Part shown: positions 14,773-24,146 of the stretch, one piece after another
Layout: the number at the start of each line of letters is the position of its first letter
How positions within the stretch are numbered: the first letter of the stretch is position 1
IMG/VR virus record: IMGVR_UViG_3300032087_001935
Location: 1-45,369 of that record
Direction: 5' to 3' (one strand)
DNA from: a virus
Length of the DNA stretch: 45,369 nt
Translations under genes and position numbers: made by a program
The notes under the pieces: model-generated
Told to the model about the DNA's origin: nothing
Databases searched by the model: none
Seen by the model: the letters and a program-made list of their open reading frames with translations, nothing else

Positions 14773-14820
14773 AAAGTAGGGTGTAGTCAGTATTCTCTGG
14801 CTACGCCCTTACTTTAATTG
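14773..14820 (+). terminator. intrinsic terminator after capsid/decoration genes
   Basis: 14773-14790 pairs with 14797-14815 over 18 bp (two G-U pairs, one bulged base) around a 6-base loop, followed by a short T-rich tail (ACTTTAATT). It would separate the highly expressed capsid genes from the tail genes, possibly with partial readthrough since no new promoter is evident downstream. Confidence 0.7.
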
Positions 14821-14829
14821 GAGGGGAAA

Positions 14830-15048
14830 ATGCCAGAAGAACATAAACACATACAAGTTCTTTCAGATGAAATAAGGGAAGTGTTAGGGGGCTTAAATGC
14901 TGCACAGCAAAAAGCTCTTGATGAAGCCCACGAAATTTATCACAAACGAGCTAGTGGCCCATTGCCTTGGGAAGTTCAGGTTGCAATTGTTTCAATTGCT
15001 AAAAGCCAGAGCAAGGCTGCGGTCAAAAAGAAAGTTGCTACTAAATGA
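14830..15048 (+). CDS. hypothetical protein, 72 aa
   Basis: Unrecognised. ATG at 14830 chosen because GGAGGGGAAA precedes it. It is helical with a Lys-rich C-terminus (KSQSKAAVKKKVATK). It lies between capsid and adaptor genes and overlaps the adaptor start by ATGA. Probably a small virion or connector-associated protein. Confidence 0.7.
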   Translation: MPEEHKHIQVLSDEIREVLGGLNAAQQKALDEAHEIYHKRASGPLPWEVQVAIVSIAKSQSKAAVKKKVATK

Positions 15049-16148
15049 GTTTTGTTAGAAACGAAGCTGTAACAGGGTTTACCTTTGGTCTTGTAAACAA
15101 GACTACTGGTGCTGCCTTGACGGGTGTTGCTAGTGCAATTGGAAAATACATAACCAAAGATGGTGGCACTCAAGCCAGCATCGCAGGTTCAATTGCAGAA
15201 GAAGGTAACGGTCAATACAGCGTCAACCTTACAGCGGCGGAAATGAATGCTGCAGTTGTAGGTCTTCTATTTACTCATACAAATGCAATCCCTGTTAGTT
15301 TTAATATCAAGACTATCGGGAGTCCTGCTGATACAAGTACAGAATCAACTTTATCAATTGACTTAACTCAACTTCGCAAAGAAGTAGGTTGGCATTATTT
15401 AGGTGAACGTGATTCATCTAATTGGTCTACTGATGAGTTAGCGCAGATTGATGAAATAATTAACTCCGGGTTGCGTCAGTTCTATCACCCACCGCCTTCA
15501 CAAGGTGAGCGATTGAGCCACAAATGGAGTTTCATGGAGCCGGTAACTACTCTCACGACAGTTGCTGGTACGCATACATATCAATTGTCTGCTAATTTTG
15601 GTGGGCTAATTGGTCTTATGACGTATTCTTCAGGAGACAACAGGTGGTTTCCGATTGAGCTGACGGGAGAACATCGTATCAGAATCCTCCAGCAAAGAGA
15701 TTATGGGGATGTTCGTTCAGACCCCAAACTTTGCGCAGTCAGGGCAAAGACGAGCGATGGTTCCAATGGCCAAAGATTTGAACTTATGTTATACCCCACT
15801 CCAGATGCGGGATACACAATTTCATATCGTTATCATGCCTTGCCCGGAAAACTAACTACCGGCAATCCTTACCCCTTAGGTGGTGAGGCTCATGCTGAAA
15901 CTATATTAGAATCCTGTCTTGCTATATCCGAAATGAGAATTGACAACAACGCAGGAATACACAGTGCAGCATTTCAACAAAGATTAGCTGCTTCTATTAG
16001 CTACGATAAGGTTCTTCAGAGTCCCGAGTATCTTGGTTACAACGCAGACCGCAGTGATGGACGAGCTATTTCTGAGGCAGAAAATAGGGCCATGAATGGC
16101 GACATTGTTAAGTACAATGGCAGTTACTACACAGACGTTAATCCATAG
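15045..16148 (+). CDS. head-tail adaptor with fused beta-sandwich domain, 367 aa
   Basis: The N-terminal ~90 residues repeat the beta-sandwich domain of the protein at 6843. After a linker (STESTLSIDLTQLRKEVG), residues about 115-360 resemble head-tail adaptor/connector proteins of podoviruses: a helical start (STDELAQIDEIINSGLRQFY), a beta core with YTISYRYHALPGKLT, and a helical C-terminus (AETILESCLAISEMRI). Adaptors dock below the portal and carry the nozzle. The fusion of an accessory domain to the adaptor is unusual. Confidence 0.65.
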   Translation: MSFVRNEAVTGFTFGLVNKTTGAALTGVASAIGKYITKDGGTQASIAGSIAEEGNGQYSVNLTAAEMNAAVVGLLFTHTNAIPVSFNIKTIGSPADTSTESTLSIDLTQLRKEVGWHYLGERDSSNWSTDELAQIDEIINSGLRQFYHPPPSQGERLSHKWSFMEPVTTLTTVAGTHTYQLSANFGGLIGLMTYSSGDNRWFPIELTGEHRIRILQQRDYGDVRSDPKLCAVRAKTSDGSNGQRFELMLYPTPDAGYTISYRYHALPGKLTTGNPYPLGGEAHAETILESCLAISEMRIDNNAGIHSAAFQQRLAASISYDKVLQSPEYLGYNADRSDGRAISEAENRAMNGDIVKYNGSYYTDVNP

Positions 16149-16155
16149 GTGAAAC

Positions 16156-16485
16156 ATGTATACAACACCACAAAATGATGTAATTACATCGGTTACTGTA
16201 GGGAGCAGCATTGGTGATTCTGACCCTATCGTTTTCAAGGGTTTTACCGGAGGTGTAGTGATTCTGCATCCCGATTCATCAAGCCCCACAACAACACTTA
16301 ATTACTATGTTTCATCTACGGAAGGTGGAACTTATTACGAATTAAAAAACAGCTCAGGTGCTGTGCAGGATACAGTAGCTGTCGAAAAGGCTTGGCCGTT
16401 ACCCGCTGAACTAAAGGGTGCTGCCTACATTAAATTACTTGGAAATAACGCAGGAGTTGTAGACCTGCACCTCACAAGCTCATAG
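16156..16485 (+). CDS. hypothetical tail-region protein, 109 aa
   Basis: Unrecognised, beta-rich, acidic, with Ser/Thr-rich strands (TTTLNYYVSSTEGGTYYELK). It sits between adaptor and nozzle-like genes, so it is probably a small structural protein of the tail or neck. The start is preceded by only a weak ribosome site (AGGTGAAAC). Confidence 0.7.
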   Translation: MYTTPQNDVITSVTVGSSIGDSDPIVFKGFTGGVVILHPDSSSPTTTLNYYVSSTEGGTYYELKNSSGAVQDTVAVEKAWPLPAELKGAAYIKLLGNNAGVVDLHLTSS

Positions 16486-16495
16486 GAGAACTTAA

Positions 16496-16864
16496 ATGAG
16501 TGGACATAATATTTTACAGCAACTAGCTCGTGAACCTGAGTTGGAGATTGTAGACCCCGGAGATGCTGGGACAATTGCCGTAGACAGAAGCCTTGGCATT
16601 TGTTCTATCGTGACTGATGCGTCAGAAACCAGAAAGATTGCGTCACCAGAGCGTGCAGGAATTATCCTAGCTATTTGCTTTAAGAGTGACGGTGGTGACG
16701 TAGCTATTACTGGCGCAGGAAGCGAAATCCTAAACAGTGGTGCGGGTACTGAAACTACAGCAACAATGGCTGACGCTGGCGATTTGTTGGTTCTAATGAG
16801 CATTAACAAAGGTGCTGATATTGTTTGGTCGCCAATTGCTAACAACGGAGCAGCGATGAGCTAA
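16496..16864 (+). CDS. hypothetical tail-region protein, 122 aa
   Basis: Unrecognised, beta-rich. A visible hydrophobic strand is RAGIILAICFKSDGGDVAI. No cysteine cluster or catalytic motif. Its ATG follows AGGAGAACTTAA and its stop overlaps the next start (TAATG). The size and neighbourhood suggest a small virion component. Confidence 0.7.
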   Translation: MSGHNILQQLAREPELEIVDPGDAGTIAVDRSLGICSIVTDASETRKIASPERAGIILAICFKSDGGDVAITGAGSEILNSGAGTETTATMADAGDLLVLMSINKGADIVWSPIANNGAAMS

Positions 16865-18435
16865 TGGGTCGTAATCGGACAAGGTTTGATATGCCTTGGC
16901 CGACGAAAGGACTCGTTGAATCGCTGGGTTATGAAACGCAACCTCGTGGTACTACAGTTGATTGCCAGAACGTCAGAGCTTACGACCCCGGAACAGGACG
17001 GTCTCGGGGTGGTCAGCGTGCTGGATTAACAAAATATGTAGACGCTAGAACTGCGGACGGCAAAGTCCAAGACATCGGCCAAGTGGTAGGCAGAGACACT
17101 CCTTCTGACCAATCAGAAGTGGGTGCGCGTACTGTCTACAATTATGCAGTTACTAATGGTACTGTAGCTAAAGTTACAACAAGTGGCTTTACTACAGCTA
17201 CCAATGGTAGCGGTGCGTTGTCTTCGTCCGTGCCTGCAATCTTTAGTGCTGAAATGTTTGGCGATGTTTATTTTGCTGATGGTGCTAGCACTAAGAAATG
17301 GACAGCTTCTACTAATACTGTTTCTACGTGGACAGCATCTTCAGGTTCTCTTCCTGTAGATAGTACCAATGAACCAAGACTCATTGAGACTTGGAATGGT
17401 CGCATTGTTATGAGTGGCATTAGTAGTGACCCTCACAACTGGTTCATGAGTGCGGTTGGAGACCCAAACAATTGGAACTACTCACCAACTGTGCAGACAC
17501 AAACACAGGCTGTTGCTGGTAATAACGCAGAAGCAGGAAAGTCCCAAGACATTGTTAATGCAATGTGTCCGTACAACGATGATATTCTTATCATCTTTGG
17601 CGACCATAGCATCTGGCAAATGACAGGTGACCCAGCCGCAGGCGGTCGATTTGATTTAATTAGTTCTAGCATTGGCGCACCATTTGGTAGACCGTACTGC
17701 AAATCACCTGAAGGTGTTCTGTATTTCTTTGGAAGTCGTGGCGGTGTTTATCGTATGCAGCCGGGGCAAGCTCCAGTCAATATAACTGAGCAGCAAATCC
17801 AAGACAGGATGAATCAATACAACGCTAACACTACTTTAGTTCGTATGGTTTGGTCTGACAGAGAACGTGGTGTCTATGTTTTTTTAACTCCTTTGGGAGG
17901 AGGGGCGACAACGAACTATTACTACGATGTTCGCAACCAAAGCTGGTGGGCTGATAAGTTTGGTAACAACGACCACAATCCAATTAGCGTTCATACATTT
18001 GATGGTGATTCAGCATCTGACCGAACAGTTCTCCTTGGCGGTCAAGATGGGTATGTAAGGAAGTTTGATTACGATACCCCTTCAAAGTCAGATGACGGAA
18101 CAGCAATAGATAGCTACGTCTATCTTGGGCCTTGCCAGTTGCAAGGAAGGCCTAAGCTGATGCTGACGGAATTAAAGACTGCGTTAGGTGCTGGAAGTAA
18201 TGATGTGACCTTTGGTATCTACGGTGCTGAGACAGCCCAAGCTGCACATGCCTTGGGTAGTCCTAATTTTACCGGCACCTTTTCAGCAGGTCGGAATAAG
18301 AGTGAAAGAAGAAGAGCAATGGGGCATGACATTTTTATCAAGCTCCAAAACAATTCAGACAACCAAGCATGGTCTTATGAGTTTATGGGGGTAGAGTTAA
18401 ATGGTTTCGATGGCCCAAGAGCGAGGCAGTGGTAA
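16864..18435 (+). CDS. tail nozzle / DNA-stabilisation-like protein, 523 aa
   Basis: Beta-propeller-like sequence with repeated aromatic/Gly strands (DILIIFGDHSIWQMTGD; SSSIGAPFGRPYCKSPEGVL; YFFGSRGGVYRM; RMVWSDRERGVYVF; YYYDVRNQSWWADKF), the pattern of P22 gp10-like packaged-DNA stabilisation and podovirus nozzle proteins. It follows the adaptor gene, as expected for the tail tube extension below the portal. Good length for the family (about 470-800 aa). Confidence 0.75.
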   Translation: MGRNRTRFDMPWPTKGLVESLGYETQPRGTTVDCQNVRAYDPGTGRSRGGQRAGLTKYVDARTADGKVQDIGQVVGRDTPSDQSEVGARTVYNYAVTNGTVAKVTTSGFTTATNGSGALSSSVPAIFSAEMFGDVYFADGASTKKWTASTNTVSTWTASSGSLPVDSTNEPRLIETWNGRIVMSGISSDPHNWFMSAVGDPNNWNYSPTVQTQTQAVAGNNAEAGKSQDIVNAMCPYNDDILIIFGDHSIWQMTGDPAAGGRFDLISSSIGAPFGRPYCKSPEGVLYFFGSRGGVYRMQPGQAPVNITEQQIQDRMNQYNANTTLVRMVWSDRERGVYVFLTPLGGGATTNYYYDVRNQSWWADKFGNNDHNPISVHTFDGDSASDRTVLLGGQDGYVRKFDYDTPSKSDDGTAIDSYVYLGPCQLQGRPKLMLTELKTALGAGSNDVTFGIYGAETAQAAHALGSPNFTGTFSAGRNKSERRRAMGHDIFIKLQNNSDNQAWSYEFMGVELNGFDGPRARQW

Positions 18436-18713
18436 TGGGAGTATTAAGCAATGCACCAAGAGACCCTTCGCATGGTTCTAGGCAACGTAGGTTAAGCAAC
18501 CAGCTTTCAACAGCTCCTGCATCTACGGTTACCCTAACAGCTAACACTGTAATACCTGTAGTTACTAGCGACGAAACTGACTCAACAGATTTGAATAGTA
18601 GTCCAGCCGACGGCGAGATTGTCTTGCTTTACGGCGGTGGTGGTTCTGCGGTAAAGCTGTGTGTAGCTTACGGTGGTAACTGGTACGAAGAAACATTGAC
18701 CCAGATGAGCTAA
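18435..18713 (+). CDS. hypothetical protein, 92 aa
   Basis: Unrecognised. The ATG at 18435 overlaps the previous stop (TAATG). A basic N-terminus (RDPSHGSRQRR) is followed by a Thr/Ser-rich beta region ending with LYGGGGSAVKLCVAYGGNWY. Probably a small tail-associated protein. Confidence 0.65.
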   Translation: MGVLSNAPRDPSHGSRQRRLSNQLSTAPASTVTLTANTVIPVVTSDETDSTDLNSSPADGEIVLLYGGGGSAVKLCVAYGGNWYEETLTQMS

Positions 18714-18715
18714 TC

Positions 18716-19732
18716 ATGAATATGCCAAACGAATACTACAACCAACGTCGCAGGATGCCAATGCCTGATTTTTATCATTCACAGATGGGCGGCATGGGCC
18801 AGCCATCTGGCATGAATAATATGAATCAATTAAACCAGATGGACACCCCAATGGGCGACATGGGCAATTCAATGATGCCTCCAAGCGGAATGCCCGGCAT
18901 GGGTTTACAATCTGGTATGGGCAGTGGGCCGGGCATGGGCGGTGGACAACCACAAGGCCGTGGTGGAGTTATCGGAGGTATTCCAATGGGAAGCGGGGGT
19001 AATCAAATTATCCCATTTAATCCAAAAGGAATGCTCCCTCCTCCTCCACCTTCTCAACGTGGAAACAATCAAGGCGGTGGTGGTGTTCTGCCACCCGGCC
19101 CCGGAACCGATGCGTCAATGCCTGCCCAAAAGTCTTACTCTTCGTCCTATAATCCCAATACTAATAGAAACCGAAACACGTTAAGTGGACGTTCAGGTGG
19201 TCGCAGGGGATTTGCTGCACGAGGTAACTCAATGCCAGCTACATACAATAACCCCAACAGATATTCCACTGGCAATAACATGAACGCCAATCGAATGAGA
19301 AGTGGTTATCGAGGAGCATCTGGTTCAGGAGGTTATCCCGGTCAAGTTTCTGGTCGTTATCAAACTCCACGTGGAGGCATGAATTCTTTTGATACCGGAG
19401 GATTGAATGCAAATCCATATGGCGGTTTGGGAAGAAGGATGTCTCATCCTGATTACGGGCCTTATCGTTCACCGGGAATGCCCGGCGTAACCAATCGCAA
19501 TACTTACAATAGTAGAACGTACAATACTAACCGCAATTACGACAACCGCAGAACATATAACACACAAACATTCAATCAAGGCGATACTTCGATACAAGGG
19601 CCAAGAATCGCTAAAAAGATGGATAGGATGCAAGGCTACAATCCAATGATGCACGGTAGTCAATCTAGACAGATTGGTGGCCTTAGGAATCTACAAAGAA
19701 TGTTAATGGCATTGCGCGGAGGTCGTAGGTAA
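18716..19732 (+). CDS. low-complexity Met/Gly/Asn-rich protein, 338 aa
   Basis: The N-terminal third is made of Met-Gly-Pro repeats (MGGMGQPSGMNNMNQ; PGMGLQSGMGSGPGMGGG), followed by Pro/Gly runs and an Asn/Arg/Tyr-rich part (NTNRNYDNRRTYNTQTF). No fold is expected for most of it. Such disordered proteins next to internal proteins may be packaged or form a flexible linker; function unknown. Real coding is supported by the one-base overlap with the next long gene and by the unbroken frame. Confidence 0.75.
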   Translation: MNMPNEYYNQRRRMPMPDFYHSQMGGMGQPSGMNNMNQLNQMDTPMGDMGNSMMPPSGMPGMGLQSGMGSGPGMGGGQPQGRGGVIGGIPMGSGGNQIIPFNPKGMLPPPPPSQRGNNQGGGGVLPPGPGTDASMPAQKSYSSSYNPNTNRNRNTLSGRSGGRRGFAARGNSMPATYNNPNRYSTGNNMNANRMRSGYRGASGSGGYPGQVSGRYQTPRGGMNSFDTGGLNANPYGGLGRRMSHPDYGPYRSPGMPGVTNRNTYNSRTYNTNRNYDNRRTYNTQTFNQGDTSIQGPRIAKKMDRMQGYNPMMHGSQSRQIGGLRNLQRMLMALRGGRR

Positions 19733-22700
19733 TGGCTGTCGATAAAGATTTCGAAAAAATATCGAAGCTATTCTTCAAAGGGAAGGATGGTAAAGAATAT
19801 GGATTCTATGCGTGGGGTGGAAACCTTAATGATGGAACTAAAAAACCGGGGCCATCTCGTGGTAATGTTTATTTAGCCAAGTCCATAGAAGATATGTATA
19901 AAGCCCTAAAGGGTAAAGAGAAATCTAATTTTGTAAATGATGTTATTAACTCCGATGGCCTAACCGGATTTGCAAAGCAGGGAAGTGGTGGCAAAAGCCC
20001 TCGTACTGGAGAGAAATATAAACCCAGTGATTTTACTACACTAGACGGCAAACCTGCTCCCAAAATTGACCCTAAGGAAATAGCTAAACGACAAGAAGAG
20101 CTTAAGGCAGCTGAAAAAACTAGAAGAGATGCTGCAATACAAAGAGCGAAAGATTCAGTAAGCACTCCTGAAGGTCTAGCAAAAGCTAAGGCTGCCGCAC
20201 AAGGAACTAGAGAAAAAACTGCTGCTATACGAACAGGTGCTTGGCAAGTTGGTCAACCTTGGCCTCCTAAGGATTGGGATAACAAAAAGAAAGCAGCCAT
20301 GGAAAAAGTATTTCCGGGTGGCAAATTTGATAATAGCGTCAAGCAAAAAGCTCCAGCAAAAATAGATGAAAGCTCTTTGAACATAGGTGCCAAGCTAGAA
20401 GAGCTTTCGTTTGCGAACAAAAAGACTGAAAAATCTGAGGTTAAAGATATGAGTCCAAGACCAAGCTCAAGCGCCCGAAAACAAATGCTTGCTGCTCAAG
20501 AAGCAATTAAGAAAAGAAAAGCAGAAGCAAAGCAAGCAAGGGCCGAACAAGAACGTGCAGCTAATCCGTTCGACCCTTCAAATTCTACCAAGATAGGGAA
20601 ACATAGTGGTCTTGGGGATTTGTACAAAAGCAAAGACGGCAAAACGCTTTTTACAAAAAGAGACGGTAAAGCAAAAAACTTTGCAACTGGAAGTGACAAG
20701 GTTGCTCAATTTGAACAAGCCATGTTTAAGTCTAGTAGTTTTACTGCTGACAAAAATTATAAATACAAAGCACCTCAGCAACAACGACCGCCACATTTTG
20801 ACAAGGGTCGTGGCTCACCAGAAGCGCAAGAACATTTTAGGAAAGAGATAGAAGAAACAAAGAAGAAGGCTGAAGAAGAAGCAAGACGACCTAAAATTCC
20901 TGAAGGTGCTAATCAGCAAAAACCTAGGCCTAAAAGCGCATTGGCGGGGATGCGTGACACTGTGCAGGGGACACAGCCTCAGCCGGGTGCAAATGTAACA
21001 AGGCCACCAGCGCAAAACGCAGGTGCTAATCAGGCAGGCCGACCGCAAGAACAAGCTGAAGACCCACGGCGACAGCAAATGATTGACGCTGTTGCTAAGC
21101 AGCAAGGGACGGGGGCTTATGCAAACAAACCTAAGCCACAGGGTATGCTTCCACCTCCACCAGCGGCTGGTGATGCACTTCCCGGCGGTAATGAACCAAA
21201 CCTTAGGCCACCAGTAGGCGGTGGAGGAGGTGGTGTTTTGCCACCCCCTGCTCCTAAGCCAGATGTAGGCGCAGGAGGCCAGTTTGGTGGTACTGGTGGG
21301 GACTCTATGCCTATTTTTCCTGTTGGTACCGGAGAAGCCCAGCCTAGTCCGTTCAACCCTAATGCGCCAGTTGGTATGGGAGGCATTAGCCCTATAATGC
21401 AAAACCCCGGAGGAGGATTGTTGCCCGGTGACGGTGGTGGTAGCAGTGTCGATACTGGCGGTTTAGGCGGTGGTGATGGAACGGGTCAACATTTTGGCTT
21501 TCTTCCTAGCGGTGGATATTCAGGAGCATCTGGCCCAAACAATGAATCATGGTGGAATCCAGTAAGCGACCTTCCCGGTGGAGGGGGTTATACAGGCAGG
21601 CGTGTTCCTTGGGGTAAAGCTGAATGGCAAATGGATGCCGATGCTGATGCTAATTATACTGGCCCTCGCTCATTGCTTGAGTGGGTAATGCAGGAATACC
21701 AGCAAGCCCACGATGCAGGTAAAGCTGCCAATGAAGCTCGTTATCAAGAAATTAAAGAAGGTTACGACGACTTAAAAGGTGAAGCAGTTGCCGACCGTGG
21801 TGACATAGACGATAAATTTGGGGCTTTACGCACCGGAGCAATACGTAGAGGTGAAGGGGATATAGCCGCCTCACAAGGAGCTTACAATGCAGGCCGTCAA
21901 GGGATTGAGGATAGGGGTCAGGGAAGACTCCGTGGCCTGATGCAAGGGTATCAATCAGGGCGACAAGACCTAGCTAATATGACTGGCCAAAATCTAGGCA
22001 CCCTTGCTGGATTAAGCGGTGCTAATGTAGGTCAAATTGGAGGGCTATCTGATGCTGCAAGACAGGGAGTAACAGAAAGATATGCAAAAGACCAGCAAGC
22101 ATTAGCTAAAGGATTTGGTCAACTAGGACAGTCTCAGCAGGAACGAATTAGCGGAGACACTTCTGCACTAGAACAAGGGCATCAATCACGCTCCCAAGCG
22201 TTAGGGCAAGGCTATGGTCAAGTTGGCAGCAATCTTGCTGGTCTCTATAGTTCTGGTAGAGATGCTATTGGTCAGGATTTTGGTGCAGCTACTACAGGTG
22301 CTGGTGAAAGATACGGAGGAAGATTATCCAGAGGACTTGAGTTATTAAAAGGACTTGGTGCAGGAGCCGCAGCTGACATTGGCGAAAGGCATACCGAAAG
22401 CCTTAAATCAGGTTTGGCTGGAATACAGTCTCAAGCTCAACAACGTGGTTTAGGAAACACAACTATATCTGGTTCAATGCAGCAAGGACTTAGGTCAAGA
22501 TTAGGAAAAGACCGAGAGTCTGCGTTGGGGCAACTGCGAGATTCTTTAATTGACCGTAAAGCCGGAATGTTCTCACAGCTTTCAGGTGACAGAGAACGGG
22601 CTATTGATGCCTTTACTCAAGCTGGTCTTGGTGCAAGAACCGACATGCTTGGTAGAGGAGTTGAGGCACAACGTGGTTTAATGGGACAAGGCTTGTCTGC

Positions 22701-24135
22701 ACAAGAACGACTGGGTAGCGAGCGACTAGCAGCGCTTGAACGAGGTCAGGGTAGGGGCCAGCAGGCTGCACAACAAATTGGCCTGCAAGGTTTAGCTGCA
22801 CAAGAAGCTGGTGACCGCGCACGAATGGGTGCCGACCAAGCAATGGCATCTCAAGGCTTAGCAGGACAAATAGGCCAGTTAGGTCAAGGTTTTGGAGCGC
22901 AAGCAGATGCAATAGGCCAAGGTTTTGGAGCGCAAGCTAATCTCACAGGACAAGGACTTGCTAACTTAGCTAGCGGCTTACAAGGTTTGCAGTCTTCTGA
23001 TGCAGCATTAACTGGTCAGCAGTTAGGAAGTCTAGACGCTATGCTGCAAGGCATTACCGGAAGAGATGCTGCTTTGGGTGAAGCTGGTATTGGTGCTTAC
23101 GAACGAGGCAGTGGCCGTATTGGTGGAGTAGGCCAAAACAAACTAGATTTCATGGAACGAAGAACCGATGCTTACCCTTCACTTCAAGACATGGTAGGAC
23201 TCCTCAGAGACTGGGGTGCTGCCGGTGGTGGAGTAAATCCTTTGGGAATGTTTGGTGGCGGCAATCGAGGCGGCGGCGGTGGCGGCTGGAATTGGCCTCC
23301 CGGCGGTGGCGGCGGCGGCGGCGGCGGCGGTAACGAGGGTGGTGACGACGAAGGTGGCAACGAAGGTGGCGGTCAAGGTGGCGGTCAAGGCGGTGGTCAA
23401 GGCGGTGGTCAAGGCGGCGGTCAAGGCGGTGGCAACAACGGTGGCGGCGGCAATAATGGCGGTGGTAATAACGACGGCGGTGGTAATAACGACGGCGGTG
23501 GTAGCGGCCAGCCTATAGACACTGGCCCATACGGGCCTGACCCAGCAAACGACCCGAATAACCCGGCACATCCTGACCATCCAGCTAATCCTAATAATCC
23601 TAACGCACCTCCGTATAATCCGACTTCTAAAAACCCACCACCTTGGTGGCCTCCATACATACCTTGGCCTCCAGACAGTGACACCCTTCCAACAGACGGG
23701 CCGAGACCACCTTTTTGGCCTACAAATCAACCATGGCCTCCTATAGCCCCAGAAAAACCAGAAGACCTTCCTGATGAAGAAGATGAAGAAGTTGCAGAGG
23801 AAGAGCTGGATGAAGAAATAGAAGAAGAGATTGATAACGAAGATGAACTTCTTCAAGATGCAGAAGATATTGAATTTGAAGATGTAGCTAACCCAGAAGG
23901 GCCTCCTACAGTTCCTCCAATATTGAATCCCACAGAAACGGAAACTGTTACAGAGGATGCTCAAGCTGCGATGGCTGAAGAAGCTCAACAAAACGGTTTG
24001 TGGCCAGCAGGTTTAAGCATTGAAAAGATTCAAGAGCTAATGCAGAAATATGGTTCTTGGAATGAAGTTCCTCCTATAGAGAGAATAAGAAATATGCCAA
24101 GGAATATATCCCCTATGGGTGGAAATCAAGCGTAA
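19732..24135 (+). CDS. 1467-aa low-complexity, coiled-coil putative internal virion protein
   Basis: Domains in order: a charged N-terminus with a short folded-looking start (GKEYGFYAWGGNLNDG), Lys/Ala-rich helices (to about residue 450), Pro/Gly-rich linker (450-640), a long Gln/Gly/Ala-rich helical region with LGQGYGQVG-type repeats (680-1130), a poly-Gly tract (about 1165-1265), a Pro/Asn-rich stretch, and a strongly acidic segment before a short amphipathic C-terminus. Position suggests an internal or ejected protein, the podovirus equivalent of a tape measure. No enzymatic motif was seen. Confidence 0.75.
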   Translation: MAVDKDFEKISKLFFKGKDGKEYGFYAWGGNLNDGTKKPGPSRGNVYLAKSIEDMYKALKGKEKSNFVNDVINSDGLTGFAKQGSGGKSPRTGEKYKPSDFTTLDGKPAPKIDPKEIAKRQEELKAAEKTRRDAAIQRAKDSVSTPEGLAKAKAAAQGTREKTAAIRTGAWQVGQPWPPKDWDNKKKAAMEKVFPGGKFDNSVKQKAPAKIDESSLNIGAKLEELSFANKKTEKSEVKDMSPRPSSSARKQMLAAQEAIKKRKAEAKQARAEQERAANPFDPSNSTKIGKHSGLGDLYKSKDGKTLFTKRDGKAKNFATGSDKVAQFEQAMFKSSSFTADKNYKYKAPQQQRPPHFDKGRGSPEAQEHFRKEIEETKKKAEEEARRPKIPEGANQQKPRPKSALAGMRDTVQGTQPQPGANVTRPPAQNAGANQAGRPQEQAEDPRRQQMIDAVAKQQGTGAYANKPKPQGMLPPPPAAGDALPGGNEPNLRPPVGGGGGGVLPPPAPKPDVGAGGQFGGTGGDSMPIFPVGTGEAQPSPFNPNAPVGMGGISPIMQNPGGGLLPGDGGGSSVDTGGLGGGDGTGQHFGFLPSGGYSGASGPNNESWWNPVSDLPGGGGYTGRRVPWGKAEWQMDADADANYTGPRSLLEWVMQEYQQAHDAGKAANEARYQEIKEGYDDLKGEAVADRGDIDDKFGALRTGAIRRGEGDIAASQGAYNAGRQGIEDRGQGRLRGLMQGYQSGRQDLANMTGQNLGTLAGLSGANVGQIGGLSDAARQGVTERYAKDQQALAKGFGQLGQSQQERISGDTSALEQGHQSRSQALGQGYGQVGSNLAGLYSSGRDAIGQDFGAATTGAGERYGGRLSRGLELLKGLGAGAAADIGERHTESLKSGLAGIQSQAQQRGLGNTTISGSMQQGLRSRLGKDRESALGQLRDSLIDRKAGMFSQLSGDRERAIDAFTQAGLGARTDMLGRGVEAQRGLMGQGLSAQERLGSERLAALERGQGRGQQAAQQIGLQGLAAQEAGDRARMGADQAMASQGLAGQIGQLGQGFGAQADAIGQGFGAQANLTGQGLANLASGLQGLQSSDAALTGQQLGSLDAMLQGITGRDAALGEAGIGAYERGSGRIGGVGQNKLDFMERRTDAYPSLQDMVGLLRDWGAAGGGVNPLGMFGGGNRGGGGGGWNWPPGGGGGGGGGGNEGGDDEGGNEGGGQGGGQGGGQGGGQGGGQGGGNNGGGGNNGGGNNDGGGNNDGGGSGQPIDTGPYGPDPANDPNNPAHPDHPANPNNPNAPPYNPTSKNPPPWWPPYIPWPPDSDTLPTDGPRPPFWPTNQPWPPIAPEKPEDLPDEEDEEVAEEELDEEIEEEIDNEDELLQDAEDIEFEDVANPEGPPTVPPILNPTETETVTEDAQAAMAEEAQQNGLWPAGLSIEKIQELMQKYGSWNEVPPIERIRNMPRNISPMGGNQA
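23262..23514 (+). repeat. GGN trinucleotide repeat tract coding poly-Gly
   Basis: About 250 bases of GGC/GGT-dominated codons encode Gly runs with regular GGGQ, GGGN and NNDGGG units. Exact or near-exact tandem copies (for example GGCGGTCAAGGC) make it a likely site of slippage and length variation. Confidence 0.85.
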
Positions 24136-24146
24136 GGAAAATATAA

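Noticed and set aside
20815-21402. Minus-strand 195-codon open frame
   Set aside because: Antisense to the 1467-aa gene; composition and lack of a start context mark it as a shadow.
22890-22950. Exact 20-base tandem repeat in the Gln/Gly/Ala-rich gene suggestive of an array
   Set aside because: Only two copies at 33-base spacing inside a repetitive protein; not a CRISPR or iteron array.
23179-23991. Minus-strand 270-codon open frame
   Set aside because: It is the antisense of the GGN repeat and acidic tract; its Ala/Thr/Val runs are produced by the repeat, and it lies wholly within a strong late gene.
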